Source: Globodera rostochiensis | Lineage: Eukaryota > Nematoda > Chromadorea > Rhabditida > Heteroderidae | Assembly: GCA_018350325.1 (NCBI GenBank) | Contig: JAEVLN010000006.1 | Coordinates: 3,176,693-3,240,692 of the forward strand | Reading direction: 5' to 3' | Length of the DNA stretch: 64,000 nucleotides | Part shown: positions 60,267 through 64,000 of the stretch, in pieces | Numbering within the stretch: position 1 is the first letter of the stretch | Layout of the letters: each line of letters begins with the position of its first letter | Notes under the pieces: generated by a model | Database searches by the model: none | Seen by the model: the letters and a program-made list of their open reading frames with translations, nothing else | Told to the model about the DNA's origin: nothing | Made by a program: the position numbers and the translations under genes

Positions 60267-60631
60267 TGGGCTCAGACCGGTCAGTCAGTGGAGGAGGCCA
60301 AGCACGGCTGTGTTGGAAGGACGCGGGCAAATTCATCAAACGACCAATGAGTTGGGCCATCAAGCACTTCCATTGGTCGTGAGGAATCGCCTTTCGAGGC
60401 GAACAATCATGAGAAGATTGCTTCGGCAATAAAAAAGTCTTACCCCCGAGGAGGAAGGCATACAATGCCAACGGAGGGGATGCGCCGGGGGGTGGATTAT
60501 TAAATAGCGCACCGAGATCAAGCAGATCTGGATGGATGGAGTCTATCAAAAAACAGCCCAATGTGTCCTGAAAACCGATTGAAAAGCCGTTTTCTTGGCC
60601 GATGAATCAGTCTGAGCTCCCAAACTTTTTT
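60267..60631 (+). ncRNA. Candidate structured RNA, copy 2
   Basis: About 365 bases with many self-complementary parts. GGCTCAGAC (60269-60277) can pair with GTCTGAGC near the 3' end, and GGCCAAG (60296-60302) with CTTGGCC (60594-60600). Local hairpins: ACGACCAATG/CATTGGTCGT, CGCCTTTCGAGGCG, ATTGCTTCGGCAAT and GGCATACAATGCC. It ends in T6 (60626-60631), a Pol III-type terminator. It shares 5', central and 3' blocks with 50381-50687, with a compensatory pair change in the long-range helix. A 5'-3' closing stem around an internal helix recalls RNase P/MRP RNAs, but the sequence signatures I can check are not decisive. A structured repeat element is the alternative. Confidence 0.42.
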
Positions 60632-60929
60632 AGTTCAAATTATAATTTTGATTCATAATGCCTCACCAATTGTTTACAATCAATCCAATAATTATTTATT
60701 TACGTTAATCGAAAACCAAATGCATTCTATTTAAAATGTCTTACTAATTGTTACAATCAACCCAATAAGTTATTTTTTATGTTAATCAAAAACAACATAA
60801 TTGGCTAATAAATAAATATAATTCCTTAAATTGTTTGACAATCCAATAATTTATTTTTTATGTTAATCAAAATTATTAGAATTTGTGGATAAATAAGCAG
60901 GTTATGAGATCGATGTGATTTCAAAAACT

Positions 60930-63739
60930 TCATTTGTTGGCCAGCATCCACGGCCGCAAAAATTTGTGGAATCCCACATAATAAGACCAATATGCGACGT
61001 TGAACACTTAATCACCTCATTTATAATGTTTTACATTTAAAAAAAAATAACAATAATTTTAAAAATATTTTTTACCCATATAAGCGATTGGGAAGTAAAT
61101 TCGCGCTCTTTCATCCCAATAGATTGGATCTGACCAATTTCTGCAAAAACTTTAATAACTTGGATTCGAAATAATAAATTAATGAAATGAAACAGTATTC
61201 TAAATCCAAAAAAATTTTAAATACTAGGTCAAATTTTTTTACCCACCCATAGACAGTTTGCTTGAAATGCATCCGTATTTGGTTTGTTCCAGATCTCATT
61301 AGTTTTCCAATTCGTTTTGTGCCTGTGCCGGTCGGTGGGCGATCAGTATTCTGTAACAAAAAAGTATAAAAATTTCAAAAAAAAAGAGACACTAATGATG
61401 TTACACTATTTGTTTTTGACAAAATAAACCATTATATAAATAGTTCTAAATATAATCCTTAAAATTTAAAGAAAAGTATGCAAATTTTTAAATTACCTGT
61501 CGTCTTTTAAATTTTGACGGCTCATTTTGTTCTATGACACTTTTTGCTCTATGAATGTCTCCTCCGGTGCCATTTTCGCGAATTTGTTCCATAAAAAATG
61601 TGCCATAAGTTGCAGAATTCAGTCGTAAATCAGTCATTGGCAAAGGTGTTGGTGAAGTAAAGGTATATGCACTTTCCTAAATGTTTTTATTGCATTTTTA
61701 GTGATTAATTAAGGCTAGTATAAAAAAGATTTAAAAAAAATTACGAAAGGTGTTTGTGGGATGCTTATAGAAGTAGCCATGCCTTGTTCACGTTCTTCAA
61801 GCATATAACAGCGATTTCTTCGTCTGAATTTGTTAATTTTGATTTTTAATAATTAAAAAAAAAATTAATATGGACCTCGTGCTCAATCGCTGATTTCGCG
61901 AGCAACGATGTAAATGTCCAACAATGGCCAGCTCGATCAGTGAACCGGCAATAAATGCAATCCCAGCAAAAATCCACACGTCCACCGACATAACATAGCT
62001 AGGTAATTTAAAGAAAAATTGAAATATTATTTGGGCGTAATGCTTAAAGTAAGTTTTTAAATTTAATTTATTACACCAACTAAATCTGTTTAGTAAAAAA
62101 TATGTTTTTAAGATTATTTGTTACCTGACTCTTGGCAGAGATTTCAAAATGTTTCCATATTGGAAGGTAATGCTCATCAAGGAAGAAACTGCAAGTGTGA
62201 TGCGGGCCGGAAGACTGCGGTGGTCAAGAAAAAATGGAATCCAACTCATTGCCACCGCCTTTATTTTATATAATTTTTTATTTTTAAGATGATAAACGGG
62301 TGTATTTTAATTAATTAAATTTTAAATATACCGTCTGAACTGGAAAATACATTTGAAATATATAAACACCATATTGCCGATTCAGAAAAAAATTAACAGT
62401 GAGCTAAATTTAAAAAAAAAATTAAAATTAAAACAAAGTTTTATACTTGGTCCCATTTTCCAGCTGCATAAACAAAGGAATGCTTAGCCCAACGAATTTC
62501 GTTCAGCACAAAATCCGGCATTTTTGTTCTGGATGGATATTCAAACACCTGAATTAAATTTACATTATTTTACATTATTCCGATTAAAAAAATATTTTGT
62601 TTTCTGGTAATTACCGGATTCCAATCACGCCATTTAAGTCGAACATTTGCCGCATTATACGCATAACTTTCCAGTACAAGTTCACATTCTTCCTCATTGA
62701 AAGGGTACTGGGTTAAGTCCACAAAACATGGCCCTATAAACTTTTTTCTTTTTGACACCTTTTTTAATTTAAATATGAATAATAATTAAAAATTTGTTGG
62801 TGCCTTCAACTCGTAAACGAAAGTTCATCCAAACGGTGCCATTGGGGTAAATAAGCACAAATGTGTTTGCCGATGGTGAAATATGAAGCTCCGATTTTTT
62901 ACTGTTCTTTAAATACAAAAAAATTATTTTAAAAGTGTAACAAATTTTGCTTACTATTAAATATGTTTAAATAAGATCTTTTTTATTAATTACAAAATTT
63001 AAATAATAGATATACCTACCACAAAACAGACAAACGGCTGCCATAACCGGTCAACAATAGCGGAGCTCAATGTTAAATTTTGTAGACAACCGCTCATGTG
63101 TGCATAACGCAAGCGACGATCGTGCCAAATCTGACTCATTAGCACATCTGCTGTAAAGCTGGCACTAAAATAAATTTTGTATTTTATTTTTAATTGTTTT
63201 CTTCCTTCGGTGAGTGACCTTGTCTCGCTGACGTCATAGAAAGTCTAATAAAAGAAATAAATATTATATATTTAAAATACATATTTACTTGAACGGCTAA
63301 TTCAATTGCCACAGTGACGCCATTTGGGTCAGGAATTAAATGTTTATCATAAGATTCTGGTCTAAATATTTGGCTTAGAATGCGCGCCGCTTGGTCAGCA
63401 ATAAATTCTGGTGTGCAATCTGTATAAAGAAAATAAACTTATTTTTTACGCATAAATTAACAACGCCATTTTTAAAATTATTAATAAATGATAAAATATT
63501 CAAAAATATTTATGAATTAAATATTTACCGTATTCCTTGCTTTCAAACGGGTCAACTTTAACTGTATTTGACATTTTCGTGCCCACCAATTTTTGTGTCG
63601 ATACGAATTGTTGTGATGGAAATTCAACAAAATTGTAATCATTTTCTTGTCGTTGAGGTTGAAATTGGGTTTGTGGTGAAATAATGTTGACAATTTGGGC
63701 TACGTTTAACAAATTTGGCAATACTGAATTCACTACCAT
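60930..63739 (-). CDS. Cys-loop ligand-gated anion channel subunit (GABA/glycine-receptor-like)
   Basis: Subunit of a pentameric chloride-type channel. About 12 exons between the ATG at 63737-63739 and the stop at 60930-60932. The ligand domain includes VTVAIELAVQTFYDVSETR, QIWHDRRLRYAHMSG and VLIYPNGTVWMNFRL. The Cys-loop is GPCFVDLTQYPFNEEEC with 13 residues between Cys, then VRLKWRDWNPV. M1 lies in YGVYIFQMYFPVQTAVAMSW. M2 begins LPARITLAVSSLMSI: the Pro-Ala-Arg motif marks anion selectivity. M3 includes SVDVWIFAGIAFIAGSLIEL. A long cytoplasmic loop follows (CYMLEEREQG... to TGTGTKRIGK). M4 is YMVFNVAYWSYYVGF, with a short end MLANK. The ligand cannot be told from the motifs. The N-terminus has only a weak signal peptide, so a further 5' exon may exist to the right. 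Confidence 0.88.
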
Positions 63740-64000
63740 TGCCTTGGTAATTTTTTTTTTGTCTAAGAAAAGGTCTCGATTTAAATTTAAGAATTAATTC
63801 TTCCCTGACTTAACAATTATATGTTAAAATTACAATTATTTAAATACTACCTTTTTTTCTAAATTAAACATGAAACAAAAAATCATCGTATAAAGGATAA
63901 ATTCTGATGTGACTTGATGCATAAGTCAATTTAACATTTTCTGTGATGGAGTTTTTGTGAAATTGGCGAAAATTCAATTTTGAGAGCTTCAACGGCATTG
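63740..64000. other. Right edge, upstream of the anion-channel gene
   Basis: AT-rich. A minus-strand frame starting near 63998 (MPLKLSKLNF) has no support. May contain the promoter or a missing 5' exon of the channel gene. Confidence 0.3.

Noticed and set aside
59923..60561. Minus-strand open frame of 212 aa.
   Set aside because: It overlaps the structured-RNA candidate. The related copy at 50381 does not keep the frame, and the predicted protein shows no family motif. It stays possible but weaker than the RNA reading.

Overview
The window is eukaryotic, AT-rich and intron-dense. The genes are nematode-like: a G-protein alpha subunit, Cys-loop receptors, Sra-superfamily chemoreceptors and short introns with nematode-type splice sites. 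At least six introns in five genes start with GC rather than GT. A high GC-AG intron frequency has been reported for potato cyst nematodes, so I infer a plant-parasitic tylenchid, perhaps a heteroderid. The species cannot be named from this sequence.

Layout, left to right (minus = complementary strand): 5' part of a G-alpha gene (minus, cut by the left edge); a 2.2-kb foldback element made of short GCGCC-rich units; a small signal-peptide/transmembrane gene; battenin/CLN3; an LDL-receptor class A single-pass membrane protein; a small secreted protein with spaced Lys-Arg sites; a CxCxHxH zinc-finger gene (minus); a possible small secreted gene; a complete non-alpha nicotinic acetylcholine receptor subunit (521 aa); a decayed ketohexokinase gene split by a foldback insertion (minus); a TE-rich stretch; a cyclin A gene with a TE-filled first intron; cytosolic purine 5'-nucleotidase NT5C2 (minus); two paralogous Sra/Sre-type chemoreceptors (minus); a SAPCD2-like suppressor-APC-domain protein (minus); a mostly empty stretch; a modular secreted protein with tandemly duplicated exons (minus); and an anion-type Cys-loop channel (minus).

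Mobile DNA dominates the rest. At least six non-autonomous elements have inverted ends and exact 8-bp target duplications, as expected for hAT. At least five have TA duplications, as expected for Tc1/mariner. Several foldbacks have long arms built from short tandem units and 8-9-bp duplications, resembling Drosophila Foldback/MULE-type elements. Many sit inside introns, and one lies inside an exon.

The genes do not form a pathway. Several concern excitable-cell signalling: two ligand-gated channels, a possible peptide precursor, a LEV-10/NETO-like LDLa protein, G-alpha and two GPCRs. The points most worth following are two introns that appear to end in TG, the tandem-exon secreted protein, a pair of related structured RNAs with poly-T ends, and two transposons sharing one 8-bp target. 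Exon borders were placed by hand from homology and phase. The nAChR, LDLa, cyclin A and zinc-finger models each sum to a whole number of codons.
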